Source of the DNA: Opitutaceae bacterium
Lineage (GTDB): Bacteria > Verrucomicrobiota > Verrucomicrobiia > Opitutales > Opitutaceae
Reading direction: 5' to 3'
Length of the DNA stretch: 64,000 bases
Assembly (NCBI GenBank): GCA_030693515.1
Contig: JAUYAK010000093.1
Coordinates: 99,325-163,324 of the forward strand
A program made the translations under genes and the position numbers. Below the pieces are notes generated by a model that was given only the letters and a program-made list of their open reading frames with translations, searched no databases and was not told where the DNA came from. This document shows, in pieces, positions 36,473-44,869 of the stretch (the stretch's first letter is position 1; the number at the start of each line of letters is the position of its first letter).

Positions 36473-37909
36473 TCACTGCAGCTTGAGCGGCATCGCGCGG
36501 AGGCGCCCGATCAGCGAGTCGAAGAGCTGCCCGGTGCCCTGGGCCTTGAGGTCGGCCGCCGGCGTGATTGATTTTTGCGGCGCGAAATTTTTCAGCAGCG
36601 CGCAGTAATCGCTGTTGACCATGATGCCGAGGATCTCGCCGGACTTGGCGAAGACGAGGTCGCCGCGCTTGGGCGAGAAGTCGCCAAAGAGACGGTTGAA
36701 AAACCGGTTGTCCACGCGCACGAAGCCGGGCTCGGTCGGGTCGAGCTTGAAGCCCACCTCGCCGTAGCCACGGCCGCCGCCGTCGATGAGCACAGCCTCG
36801 GGGAACCTCACCGGATCGGTCGCCAGCGGATAGACCTTGGCTCCGAGCGCGGCGACCTGCGCGGCCTCGAGCGGCAGCGCGACGATGCGCGGATCGTGGG
36901 CGAGGAAATCGACACTGCCCGCGGCGTTGCGGCCCTGGCCGGCCTTGGCCAGCTCGACGGAGAGGCTGTCCCACTCGACCCCGGTCTCGCCGAGGGCAAA
37001 CGGAGTGTCGGCGATGTGGAGGACGGCATAGACGCGCGCGCCATCGGTCACGAGGACGGTGTTGCTCTCCTTGGTGGCATCGGTGCGGCCGAGAAAGCCT
37101 TTGCGGCTCGCGGCGAATTTGGCGGTCACGCGGTTGGCTGTGAACTCGCTAAAGAGGACGTTGGCATTGATCGGCCGATGGTCGCGGATCTCCTTGGTCA
37201 GCTCGCCGGATTTTTCTGCCAGCTGGCCGACGCCTTGCGCGAGGGTCGTGGTGGTCTCCTGGACCTTGCGGCGCTCGATGCGCTCGGCCTCGACCTGGGT
37301 CTCGAGCGTCTTCGCCTGCGTGCTGAGGGTGACGACTTCCTTCTCGAGGTTTTTCTTTTCGGTCTCGGACTGGAAGAAGGCGATGCGCGCCAGCTCCTTC
37401 TCGCCGCGGACTTTTTCGAGCTCGGCCTCGCGCTTCGCCAGATCGTTCTTCACGCGGGCGGCCTCGGCCTGCTTCTCGGCCAGCTCGCGTTGCAACGCCA
37501 TGAGCTGCTCCTTGGTGAGATCGGCCTCGCGGGTGGCGGTGGAAACCTTTTGGGCCAGCTCGGCGGCGCTGCGCTGCGTCTCGGCGAGCGAGGCCGCAGT
37601 GGCGGCGCGCTCGGCGGCGAGCCGGGTGTTGGCGGCCTGGGCCTGGTTGAGGCTCTGCTCGCGGGCGGCCAGCGCGGTGTCGGCGGCCGCGAGCTTCTGC
37701 GCGAACTCATCGCGGATGTTCTTCTCGTCCACGAGCGACTGGCGCATCTCGCTGACCAGATCCTGATCCTTGGTGACGGCGTTGGCGGCCAGCTCGGGCA
37801 CGGGCGGCTGTTTGGCGCGGGGCGCCGGCTCCGCGGCCTCCCAGCGCGTGAGCGCGAGGAGCGTGAGCAGCAGGAAGTCGCAGAGGACGAGGAGGAGAGT
37901 CTTGTTCAT
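36473..37909 (-). CDS. Membrane-anchored coiled-coil protein with degenerate protease-like C-terminus
   Basis: 478 residues. An N-terminal hydrophobic helix (about 4-21, TLLLVLCDFLLLTLLALT) is followed by a long Ala/Glu/Lys-rich coiled coil (about 45-255). The globular C-terminal part (about 265-478) looks like a decayed chymotrypsin fold. KRGDLVFAKSGEILGIMVNS sits where active enzymes have GNSGGPLVN..GEIVGI, but the catalytic Ser is absent and no His or Asp motif is seen. It overlaps the stop of the upstream membrane gene by 4 bases (ATGA). Function unknown; probably structural. Confidence 0.65.
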   Translation of the reverse strand: MNKTLLLVLCDFLLLTLLALTRWEAAEPAPRAKQPPVPELAANAVTKDQDLVSEMRQSLVDEKNIRDEFAQKLAAADTALAAREQSLNQAQAANTRLAAERAATAASLAETQRSAAELAQKVSTATREADLTKEQLMALQRELAEKQAEAARVKNDLAKREAELEKVRGEKELARIAFFQSETEKKNLEKEVVTLSTQAKTLETQVEAERIERRKVQETTTTLAQGVGQLAEKSGELTKEIRDHRPINANVLFSEFTANRVTAKFAASRKGFLGRTDATKESNTVLVTDGARVYAVLHIADTPFALGETGVEWDSLSVELAKAGQGRNAAGSVDFLAHDPRIVALPLEAAQVAALGAKVYPLATDPVRFPEAVLIDGGGRGYGEVGFKLDPTEPGFVRVDNRFFNRLFGDFSPKRGDLVFAKSGEILGIMVNSDYCALLKNFAPQKSITPAADLKAQGTGQLFDSLIGRLRAMPLKLQ

Positions 37910-39579
37910 GGCGCCTTGGGTGCGGGACGGCCGGCGGCGAAGCCTTCCTCGATGATCAGCTGCCGCACAAAGGGCCGCACGTGGCGGATTTTCACGAGCG
38001 CCACGCAGGTGATGCCGAAGAGATTCGAGGAGAACGCGGCGACGAGGTTGGCCTGGGCCAGGCCGAGCGTGATGAGGACCATGGCGGCGGCGGTGCCGCC
38101 GATGCCCACGTAGAGACCGAGGTCGAAGAGGTTCTCCTCGTTCTTCATCAGCTGTTGCTTCACGGCGGGCGAAATATCCTGCGCGGCGATCTCGCGGATC
38201 TTGGAGAGGCAGAGCAGATACACGCCGATCTGCAGCGCGGCGAACACGGCAATCGAGATGAGGCTATTGGTTTCCATAGGTGAGGCGGGTTGGGGATCGG
38301 AGGCGGGAGCGACCGTGGCGAGGACCAGCACCGGGCGGCGCAGCTGAAATTCAGACGCGGGCGCGGACTGGATGAGAAAAGGCTCGGTGACCGCGAGCAC
38401 GATCACGGCAAAGAGAAAGGAGAGCGCGCCGGACTTGAGGCCGCCGAGCGCAAACGCCGGCGAGCCCGCGGGAGCCGAGCCCACCACCCAGCGATCGAGG
38501 CCGCGCAGCACGAGCCACACACCGGCAATCACGGCGAGGTATTTGAGCGCGAGGAAGAGCTGCGGGTTGGTGAGCGTGAGCGCCGCGGCGACGCCGAGCG
38601 TGGGATTGTCCGAGCGGTTGATCGGCACCCGGCGGAGGAGGAGTTGCTTCACCGCGCCCTGCCCGTGGGTAAGCGCGGTGCGGAGATCCTCCATGCCCGG
38701 CTTGCCAAACTCGATCAGGTAGCCGGCGACGCGATCGGCGGAGTCGGAGAACAGCGCCGCCGCATAGATGAGCGGCAGGTGATCGGGCGCGACGCGGGCG
38801 AGATGCGCAAACTCGCCGAGGGTGCGCGTGCTGTCGGTGCGCCGCGTCAGCTCCGCGAGCTGCGCCCAGTCGAGCCGGCGGCCGAGCGAGAGCAGATTGA
38901 TGAAGACACTCTCCAGCTCACCGAGATCCTTTTGCATCAGGGCCAGCTCGCCGAGCGCGCGCAGTTCGCGCTGGAGCGAAGGCGTGAGGTGGCCGCCTTG
39001 GTAGAGCAGGCCCGTGAGCAGAATCAGCGCGTCGAGCGGCTGGCCGCCGGGCCGCGTCGCCGGCACGAAACGCCCCGTGCCCGTCAGATCACGAAGCCGA
39101 AGAAACGACTGCACGACCTCCGAGCCCGACTGGGCGAGATAGGTGCGCAGGAGGCCGCGAGCGCGCTGGGTGTTGAAGAAGGTGAGGACCGGCGTGCTCC
39201 CGCGGCGGCCCGAGTCGGCGCGCAGGTTGAAGAGCGGATCGAGAAACGGATCCCAGCCGCCCCACGCCATCAGGCCGGGCTGCCGCGCCGCGAACTGATC
39301 GAGCGCAGCGGCCAGCGCCGGGGCCTTGGGATCCTCGGTCGCGCGCGCGGCGGCGAGGACGAGTGCGGCGGGGCCGATCTTTTCCACATCCACCAGATCG
39401 CGGCCGTAGGCGGCGAGCGTCGGCGTGCCGGCACCGGCGGCCCGGAGCAGCGAGGGACTCAGCGATTTCACATTCACCGGCAGGAGCCAGCCGCCGACCG
39501 CAACCACGAGGCCGAGCAGCACCAGCACCGGCGCCGGAAAGGCGCGCGAACGATGCGGGCTCGGGGAAGTGTCAGTCAT
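37906..39579 (-). CDS. Hypothetical multi-pass membrane protein
   Basis: 557 residues starting MTDTSPSPHRSR at ATG 39579. One hydrophobic helix (about 16-36) is followed by a soluble helical region (about 40-310) with many Leu/Arg. At least four C-terminal helices follow (YLAVIAGVWLVLRGL, FLFAVIVLAVTEPFLI, LISIAVFAALQIGVYLLCL, LYVGIGGTAAAMVLITLGLA). No family recognised. It is translationally coupled to the coiled-coil protein, so the two likely form an envelope complex. Its start lies 61 bases from the divergent def gene. Confidence 0.65.
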   Translation of the reverse strand: MTDTSPSPHRSRAFPAPVLVLLGLVVAVGGWLLPVNVKSLSPSLLRAAGAGTPTLAAYGRDLVDVEKIGPAALVLAAARATEDPKAPALAAALDQFAARQPGLMAWGGWDPFLDPLFNLRADSGRRGSTPVLTFFNTQRARGLLRTYLAQSGSEVVQSFLRLRDLTGTGRFVPATRPGGQPLDALILLTGLLYQGGHLTPSLQRELRALGELALMQKDLGELESVFINLLSLGRRLDWAQLAELTRRTDSTRTLGEFAHLARVAPDHLPLIYAAALFSDSADRVAGYLIEFGKPGMEDLRTALTHGQGAVKQLLLRRVPINRSDNPTLGVAAALTLTNPQLFLALKYLAVIAGVWLVLRGLDRWVVGSAPAGSPAFALGGLKSGALSFLFAVIVLAVTEPFLIQSAPASEFQLRRPVLVLATVAPASDPQPASPMETNSLISIAVFAALQIGVYLLCLSKIREIAAQDISPAVKQQLMKNEENLFDLGLYVGIGGTAAAMVLITLGLAQANLVAAFSSNLFGITCVALVKIRHVRPFVRQLIIEEGFAAGRPAPKAP

Positions 39580-39640
39580 CGTGTCGAAGTTTTTGTTGCC
39601 GGCCGGAATGCCCAAACCCACGCTGCGCCTTTTCTGACCA

Positions 39641-40213
39641 ATGTCGCTGCGAATTGTTCACTACAACGATCCCCTTTTGCGCCGGAAGGGCGAGAAAGTT
39701 ATCGCGTTCAACGCGGCCCTGTCCGCCCTCGCCGAGGACATGGTCGACACCATGCACCGGGCCGAGGGCATCGGCCTCGCCGCCCACCAGATCGGCCGCG
39801 CCATTCAGCTCTGCGTGGTGGATCTGCGCGAGTCGGAGGCGGATTTCTCGTGGGAATTCGACGGACGGAAGCTGCCCCTCGATCTCATCATGCCGCTCGT
39901 CCTCGTGAATCCGCAGATCACGGTCGTCGCCGACACCGAGGAGCTCGTCTATGAGGAGGGCTGCCTGTCGTTTCCCAAAATCCGCGGCGATGTGATCCGC
40001 CCCGATGCCATCGTCGCCAAGTTCCAGGATGAGCGCGGCGCGGCGCACACCCTGAAGTGCGACGGCCTGCTCTCGCGCTGCATCCAGCACGAAGTCGATC
40101 ATCTCAATGGCGTGCTGTTCATCGAGCGCATGGGGAAAAAAGTGCGCGCCAGCCTCGACGAAGCCGTGAAGACCCTCGCCCTCGAAACCAAAGCCGCCGC
40201 CGTCAAAAAGTAA
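39641..40213 (+). CDS. def: Peptide deformylase
   Basis: 190 residues. Removes the formyl group from nascent N-terminal methionine using Fe or Zn. All three motifs are present: GIGLAAHQIG (Gln50; His where most enzymes have Pro), EEGCLSFP (metal ligand Cys108) and HEVDHLNG (ligands His150 and His154, catalytic Glu151). An insertion of about ten residues around 66-78 (EADFSWEFDGRKLPLD) is longer than in the E. coli enzyme. Start MSLRIVHYNDPLLRRKG is canonical. It stands 6 bases before an oxidoreductase gene. Confidence 0.96.
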   Translation: MSLRIVHYNDPLLRRKGEKVIAFNAALSALAEDMVDTMHRAEGIGLAAHQIGRAIQLCVVDLRESEADFSWEFDGRKLPLDLIMPLVLVNPQITVVADTEELVYEEGCLSFPKIRGDVIRPDAIVAKFQDERGAAHTLKCDGLLSRCIQHEVDHLNGVLFIERMGKKVRASLDEAVKTLALETKAAAVKK

Positions 40214-40219
40214 CCTTCC

Positions 40220-41302
40220 ATGAGCCAAGTCCAAAAAGCCGACGGCATGAACTACGCCCCCCAGGGCAAACCGCGTCCGGTCGTGAAGGCCGGCGAATTC
40301 ACCTTCGCCGCCGCGCACCTCGACCACGGCCACATTTACGGCCAGTGCAACGGCCTGATCGAGGCCGGCGCGGACCTGAAGTGGGTCTTCGATCCCGATC
40401 CGAAGAAGGTCGAGGCCTTCGTCGCGAAATACCCGCAGGCCAAGGTCGCGCGCGCGCTCGACGAGATCCTCGCCGACGACGCCGTGAAGCTCGTGACCGC
40501 CGCCGCCGTGCCCTGCGACCGCGGTCCGATCGGCTGCCGCGTGATGGAGGCCGGCAAGGACTACTTCACCGACAAGACGCCCTTCACCTCGCTCGCCCAA
40601 CTCGATCAGGCCAAGGCCGTGGTCGCGCGCACCGGCCGCAAATACATGGTGTATTTCTCCGAGCGCCTGCACGTGGAGGCCGCGATGTGGGCCACCGATT
40701 TCATCGCCGGCGGAGGCATCGGCAAGGTCGTCCAGGTGCTCGGCCTCGGGCCGCACCGCCTCAGCAAGGCCAACCGCCCCGCGTGGTTTTTTGAGAAGGC
40801 GAAATACGGCGGCATCCTCACGGACATCGGCAGCCACCAGTTCGAGCAGTTCCTCACCTATTCCGGCGCGACCGACGCCACCGTCACCCAGGCCGCCGTG
40901 GGCAACATGGCCAACCCCGACAAGCCCGAGCTCGAGGACTTCGGCGAGGCCTCGCTCCTCGGCGACAACGGCGCCTCGAACTACATCCGCGTCGATTGGC
41001 TCAACCCCGCGGGCCTCGGCACGTGGGGCGACGGCCGCACCTTCATCCTCGGCACCAAGGGCTACATCGAGCTGCGTAAATACATCGACGTCGCCCGCGA
41101 CAAGGCCGGCGACCAGGTTTACGTCGTGGACGACAGCGGCGAACGCCACCTGAGCGTCGCGGGCCAGGTCGGCTTCCGGTTTTTCGGCGAGCTGATCCTC
41201 GACTGCCTCGGCCGCACCGAGAAGGCGATGACGCAGGCCCACGCCTTCAAGGCCGCCGAGCTGTGCCTCCGCGCCCAGCTCGCCGCACGGAAGATCGGGT
41301 GA
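40220..41302 (+). CDS. Gfo/Idh/MocA-family oxidoreductase
   Basis: 360 residues. Compared with the 8700 gene, the N-terminal Rossmann part is shifted: AAHLDHGHIYGQCNGLIEAG replaces the usual glycine motif, and FTDKTPFTSLAQLDQA is in the position of the EKP lysine segment. The C-terminal domain contains FEKAKYGGILTDIGSHQFEQFL, with the His-rich active-site helix. No signal peptide. Substrate unknown; such enzymes are numerous in verrucomicrobial sugar catabolism. It follows def by 6 bases but is unlikely to share its function. Confidence 0.85.
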   Translation: MSQVQKADGMNYAPQGKPRPVVKAGEFTFAAAHLDHGHIYGQCNGLIEAGADLKWVFDPDPKKVEAFVAKYPQAKVARALDEILADDAVKLVTAAAVPCDRGPIGCRVMEAGKDYFTDKTPFTSLAQLDQAKAVVARTGRKYMVYFSERLHVEAAMWATDFIAGGGIGKVVQVLGLGPHRLSKANRPAWFFEKAKYGGILTDIGSHQFEQFLTYSGATDATVTQAAVGNMANPDKPELEDFGEASLLGDNGASNYIRVDWLNPAGLGTWGDGRTFILGTKGYIELRKYIDVARDKAGDQVYVVDDSGERHLSVAGQVGFRFFGELILDCLGRTEKAMTQAHAFKAAELCLRAQLAARKIG

Positions 41303-41305
41303 CCC

Positions 41306-41334
41306 GTAGGGGCGCAGTCTCGCTGCGCCCCTAC
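41306..41334. repeat. Perfect 12-bp stem-loop upstream of the adenosyltransferase gene
   Basis: GTAGGGGCGCAG pairs exactly with CTGCGCCCCTAC around a 5-base loop (TCTCG), 3 bases after the upstream stop and 4 bases before the next ATG. With the start codon this close, the stem would occlude ribosome entry on the cobalamin adenosyltransferase mRNA. It may be a terminator, a translational control element or a REP-like insert. Confidence 0.6.
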
Positions 41335-41338
41335 CATC

Positions 41339-41881
41339 ATGAATCGCTCCATCGCCACGCGCACCGGGGACGACGGCACCACCGGCCTGCTCTACGGCCA
41401 GCGTGTGCCCAAGGACCACCCGCAGATCGAGGCGGTGGGCGCGCTCGACGAACTCAACGTCGCGCTCGGCGCGATCAAGCCGCTGCTTGCCGGCGGCGCC
41501 CGCGACGCCGAGCTGCGCGCGCTGCTCACGGGTGTGCAGAAAAACCTCGTCGCCCTCATGGGCGAGGTCGCCTGCGCCGAGGCCGACGCGGTGCGCTACG
41601 CCACCTCTAAGTTCGAGAAACTCACCGAGGCCGACGTGCGCACGCTCGACGACGCCGTCGCGGCGATCGAGGCCCGCGGTTTGAAATTCGACGGCTGGGC
41701 CACGCCCGGGGCCAACGCCCGCGCCGCCGCCTGCGATCTGGCGCGCACCACGGCGCGGCGCGCCGAGCGCCGCCTCTCCAGCCTGCCCGCGCACGGCCGC
41801 ACCCTGCGGCCCGAGCTGCGGCAATTCGTCAACCGCCTCTCCGATTTGCTGTGGCTGCTCGCGCGCGAGGCGGAGCAGTAG
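41339..41881 (+). CDS. PduO-type cob(I)alamin adenosyltransferase
   Basis: 180 residues. Transfers adenosyl from ATP to cob(I)alamin to make coenzyme B12. The ATP-binding N-terminus TRTGDDGTTGL is diagnostic, and the helical-bundle motifs ACDLARTTARRAERRL and QFVNRLSDLLWLLAREAE contain the conserved Arg and Asn-Arg-x-Ser-Asp of the PduO class. No B12 enzyme is in the window; the VOC epimerase-like gene at 22191 is the only possible link. A hairpin stands directly before the start. Confidence 0.92.
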   Translation: MNRSIATRTGDDGTTGLLYGQRVPKDHPQIEAVGALDELNVALGAIKPLLAGGARDAELRALLTGVQKNLVALMGEVACAEADAVRYATSKFEKLTEADVRTLDDAVAAIEARGLKFDGWATPGANARAAACDLARTTARRAERRLSSLPAHGRTLRPELRQFVNRLSDLLWLLAREAEQ

Positions 41882-41882
41882 T

Positions 41883-41963
41883 GCGTAGCGGCGGGCGTCC
41901 CGGCCCGCCGTGGTTTGAAGACTGCCATGCACCGGCGAGCTGAGACGCCCGCCGCTGCTACGC
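41883..41963. repeat. Inverted repeat element (GCGTAGCGGCGGGCG family)
   Basis: The arms at 41883-41910 and 41933-41963 start GCGTAGCGGCGGGCG and end CGCCCGCCGCTGCTACGC. They are related to the element at 28210-28294. It lies between the convergent adenosyltransferase and FG-GAP genes, filling the whole gap. Confidence 0.75.
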
Positions 41964-41966
41964 GGA

Positions 41967-43415
41967 TCACTTCGCCTGCTTGGACGCCAGCTCCGCTTGG
42001 GAGCCGGACTTCGTCGCCGGCGTGAGCCGTTTGGTGTGCGTGATGACCTCGCGCGCGGTGAGCGCGGATTTCTCGGCGTCGGGATACACCACTTTCGGCT
42101 GCGCGCGCTCCCACTCGGCGGGACTCACGGCCCGCGCTTCGTTCACAAAGACAAATGAGCCTTTCTTGTTGCCGATGATCAGGTCGGGGCGGCCATCGCC
42201 GTTCACATCGCCGATCCCGATTTGCCGGCCCACCCCAGAGTCGTTGTCGATCAGGTGAGGCACCCAATCCACGCCGCCGTCGGGCAGGCGCACGAGTTTG
42301 AACCAGTAGAGCACCGCCGGGGCGTTCGCATCGGGCGCCGCGATTGCGGTGCCGGCCGGTCCGTGGGCCCAGAAACACTTGCCCGTCACGATGTCCTTCA
42401 GCCCGTCGCCATCGACATCGACCAACTCGACCGCATGGATTTCGGAGAAGGTCACCCCGTAGCGATTTTCCCGCGTCTCCTTGTTCAGAAAAATGTGCGG
42501 TTTGAACTGCGGTGTGCCCGCGGCGTCCTTCTCCTTCAACTGTTCATACCACGCGAAGCCCCAGCCGTGCGCCGCGAGCGAAGTGATCACATCGGCGAGA
42601 CCGTCCCCATTCACGTCGTAGGCAAACATCTGCGCGCCGCCGGGCGCGAAGAAATATTTGTGCAGCCGCCACGGCGCGCCGGGCTCCGACTTGGCGGGCT
42701 GCTCGAACCAGCCGTCTTTGAACAGCACGTCGGGCCGCCCGTCGCCATTCATGTCGCCGACGCCGAGGCCGTGCGTGTAGCGCTGCCAAGTGCCACCGGC
42801 CGAGATGGGGGTGAATTTCCACTTGGCCGTCGGATTCGACCAGTCGGGCGAGGCGTAGCCGAAATTCCCGCCGTTCACGCACACGATCTCCGGTTTCCCG
42901 TCGCCGTCGAGATCAGTGAAGGTCGGCGACTCGTTGTCCACCTCGGCGAGCACGGTGTGCCGCGCCCAGTGCCCGCCGCGCGGGCCTGGGTTGATGTAGA
43001 GATACGCCGGCGTGTGGGGCAGTCCGTAGGTGAGCACGTCGTTCCAACCGTCGCCGTCAAAGTCGTGCACGAAGGCGAAGAAGTTGTCGTTGGAATAGCC
43101 GTTGGCGTTGCCCATGCCGCCATGCCAGCCGGCAAACGTGCGCGTCGTGCCATCGGCCAGCTTCACGGTCGTCGTCTTCGCGGGCGCGTAGATTTCGTGG
43201 CGCTGGGTGAAGTCAGGCCCTTCGAACCAATACGGCCCGTAGATGGCATCCGGGTGGCCGTCGCGGTTGAGATCCCCGAATGCCGCGCCTTCGCTCCAGT
43301 AGAATGGTTCGAGGTGCTGTTTCCGAAACGTGTGCAACGTGGGATTGGCGGCGCAAAGACCGCCGGCCACGGCCATCCAACCGACGACTGCGAGGGGGAG
43401 CAGCTTGGGGCGCAT
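41967..43415 (-). CDS. Secreted FG-GAP/VCBS repeat protein
   Basis: 482 residues. ATG 43415 gives a signal peptide (MRPKLLPLAVVGWMAVAGGL). Calcium-loop repeats of the FG-GAP type are spread through the protein: DLNRDGHPDAIYG, DFDGDGWNDVLTYG, DLDGDGKPEIVCV, DMNGDGRPDVLFK, DVNGDGLADVITS, DVDGDGLKDIVTG and DVNGDGRPDLIIG, making a seven-bladed propeller. WHGGMGNANGYSNDNF and similar inserts are typical of PVC homologues. Role unknown; probably a surface or periplasmic binding protein. Confidence 0.87.
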   Translation of the reverse strand: MRPKLLPLAVVGWMAVAGGLCAANPTLHTFRKQHLEPFYWSEGAAFGDLNRDGHPDAIYGPYWFEGPDFTQRHEIYAPAKTTTVKLADGTTRTFAGWHGGMGNANGYSNDNFFAFVHDFDGDGWNDVLTYGLPHTPAYLYINPGPRGGHWARHTVLAEVDNESPTFTDLDGDGKPEIVCVNGGNFGYASPDWSNPTAKWKFTPISAGGTWQRYTHGLGVGDMNGDGRPDVLFKDGWFEQPAKSEPGAPWRLHKYFFAPGGAQMFAYDVNGDGLADVITSLAAHGWGFAWYEQLKEKDAAGTPQFKPHIFLNKETRENRYGVTFSEIHAVELVDVDGDGLKDIVTGKCFWAHGPAGTAIAAPDANAPAVLYWFKLVRLPDGGVDWVPHLIDNDSGVGRQIGIGDVNGDGRPDLIIGNKKGSFVFVNEARAVSPAEWERAQPKVVYPDAEKSALTAREVITHTKRLTPATKSGSQAELASKQAK

Positions 43416-43527
43416 AGGGCACCTTGATCCGCCGTCCCGCCCACGGTCAAGCCGTGCCCTGCTACCGCGTCCCAGCCCGCAGAGAAGGTCTGGAGTCTCG
43501 ACTAACATCGGCCGCATCCTCGACTCC

Positions 43528-43621
43528 ATGCCCGGCCGCCACAAGGGCGTGCGGCTCGCCCCTCCCAACCTCCTATTCATCTACGCCACCAGCACCGGCG
43601 GCGCCTCGCGCCAGTTCGTCA
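43528..43621 (+). pseudogene. Flavodoxin-like N-terminal fragment
   Basis: From ATG 43528 the frame reads PPNLLFIYATSTGGASRQFV after a short basic lead. A hydrophobic strand followed by a Thr/Ser/Gly phosphate loop and a helix start is how flavodoxin-type FMN proteins begin. After about 31 codons the frame enters the 3' end of the convergent PAP2 gene and loses any resemblance. I read this as the 5' remnant of a gene cut off when the PAP2 segment arrived. The match is short, so the assignment is tentative; the rest of 43416-43527 shows no feature. Confidence 0.4.
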
Positions 43622-44314
43622 ATGGCCTTCATTTGCCGGCCGCAAGTCGCTTACAGATGGCGAATGGGAAATTCGTGGCACCGCGACGATGGCCCCGAGC
43701 AGGGCGCCGGCGAGCGCGTCGAGCGCAACATGCTGCCCGACGGCGAGCGTGGAATAGACGATGCCGCAACCCCAAGCCCAGTTGCCTGCTCGGATGCCCA
43801 CGTGGGCGTGCATCTCACGCAACAAGCGGTCCAAGTGGACCGCGGTGAACACGGCAAAAGCCACATGCAGCGACGGGCAGGCGTTGCCCGAGGCATCGAC
43901 CGCTTCCAGAAATGAGAACCATGGATGCGCCTCCCCCTTGTTCCCAAGGTTTGGAACCGCGGTCGGCCAGCGGAAAAATATACCCAACCCGATCACACTA
44001 AGCACCACCGCCGCCACGCCCCACGACAGCAGCTCGCGAAGATTTTTCAGGAGCGCTACAGCGAGCGAGACATAAATCCAGAGCGAAAGGTAAAGCGGCA
44101 ACGCCCCGGGCCAAAACCCGACGAATCGGTCAACTGCCGTGATCGGCATGATCGCAACCGGGAACATCGGGTGATTCAGGAGCCGAAAATAGATGAGGAA
44201 GAACACGGTCATGCCGAGACCCACGCCGAGCATCTTGGCCAACCAGAGCGTGCGCAAGCGGCCGCAGAACCGGCGGCTAAAGCCGGCGTTGGGTGAGCGC
44301 TCCGCCGAATCCAT
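43619..44314 (-). CDS. PAP2-superfamily membrane phosphatase
   Basis: 231 residues with about six hydrophobic segments. The active-site motifs lie late: GNACPSLHVAF (the C2-type Ser-His segment) and GQHVALDALAG (the C3-type His and Asp). The order and the spacing resemble the inositol-phosphotransferase-like PAP2_3 group. Such enzymes dephosphorylate lipid phosphates or transfer head groups. GC is clearly lower than in the flanking genes, and the gene sits between a flavodoxin-like stump and a broken IS481 transposase, suggesting acquisition. ATG 44314 is chosen over upstream starts. Confidence 0.82.
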   Translation of the reverse strand: MDSAERSPNAGFSRRFCGRLRTLWLAKMLGVGLGMTVFFLIYFRLLNHPMFPVAIMPITAVDRFVGFWPGALPLYLSLWIYVSLAVALLKNLRELLSWGVAAVVLSVIGLGIFFRWPTAVPNLGNKGEAHPWFSFLEAVDASGNACPSLHVAFAVFTAVHLDRLLREMHAHVGIRAGNWAWGCGIVYSTLAVGQHVALDALAGALLGAIVAVPRISHSPSVSDLRPANEGH

Positions 44315-44505
44315 GACCTCATGCGATACTGGCTGTGCGCACCACAAGCGAGAGAGTAGCACGTCGGGACGCGATGTCCTCGATTACAATCATACACCGG
44401 CATCGTGGCGTTCGGTCCGGCGCCGCTGGCCGGACGACGGGGAAGGCTCGAACCGGCAGGATAGGTGACAGGTTGTCTCGGGGAGGTGGGTTACACCTCG
44501 GACGC

Positions 44506-44680
44506 ATGCCCTGGATCCACCCACCCCTTTGGAAGCGATCAACCGATTTGTGCAATCCGACCGCAGCAGGCTCTCCAGCGTGACCGAACGTGCGAGCAGT
44601 TCGGCATCAGCCGCAAGATCGGCCAACAGCACCTGAAGCGCTAGGCCGCGTTCGGACCGGCGGAACTGCGGCCGCGCGCC
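44506..44680 (+). mobile_element. Decayed IS481-family transposase N-terminal remnant
   Basis: Three reading frames in sequence give the N-terminus of an IS481-type transposase: MPWIHPP at 44506, then LEAINRFVQSDRSRLSSVTE, then CEQFGISRKIGQQHLKR followed by an in-frame TAG and AAFGPA. Intact relatives start MPW and carry an HTH of the form LCEQFGISRKTGYKWLKRY..GPAGL. At least two frameshifts, a stop and loss of the DDE domain show it is dead. The gap 44315-44742 contains nothing else recognisable besides the PAP2 upstream region. Confidence 0.65.
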
Positions 44681-44742
44681 AGCCCGGCGCTTGACTCATC
44701 CCGCCCCCTCTGAAACATGACCGCCAATTCTCTTCACACATC

Positions 44743-44841
44743 ATGGGCCAACAACTGAACAAGTATATCAAACGCAAACGCCGCGCCGCCTATCTTAAGC
44801 GCAAGAAGGCCAAGGCGAAGCTCGCCACCAAGAAGAAGTAA
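44743..44841 (+). CDS. 32-residue highly basic small protein
   Basis: MGQQLNKYIKRKRRAAYLKR followed by KKAKAKLATKKK: about half the residues are Lys or Arg and none is acidic. The size and charge suggest an RNA- or ribosome-associated protein, but I recognise no family with certainty. It ends 28 bases before a strong terminator hairpin and 63 bases before rimO, whose product modifies ribosomal protein S12. Coding is supported by an intact frame, the ATG context CATCATGGG and the terminator just behind it. Confidence 0.6.
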   Translation: MGQQLNKYIKRKRRAAYLKRKKAKAKLATKKK

Positions 44842-44869
44842 CCGCGCCTCAGCCTCCCCCTCCGCGTCG

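Noticed and set aside
41339..41881. Cobalamin riboswitch upstream of the adenosyltransferase
   Set aside because: Only 36 bases lie between the genes, far too few, and no B12-box is visible.
44400..44470. GGTTCGAGCC on the minus strand resembling a T-arm
   Set aside because: The T-stem does not pair and no acceptor stem surrounds it.
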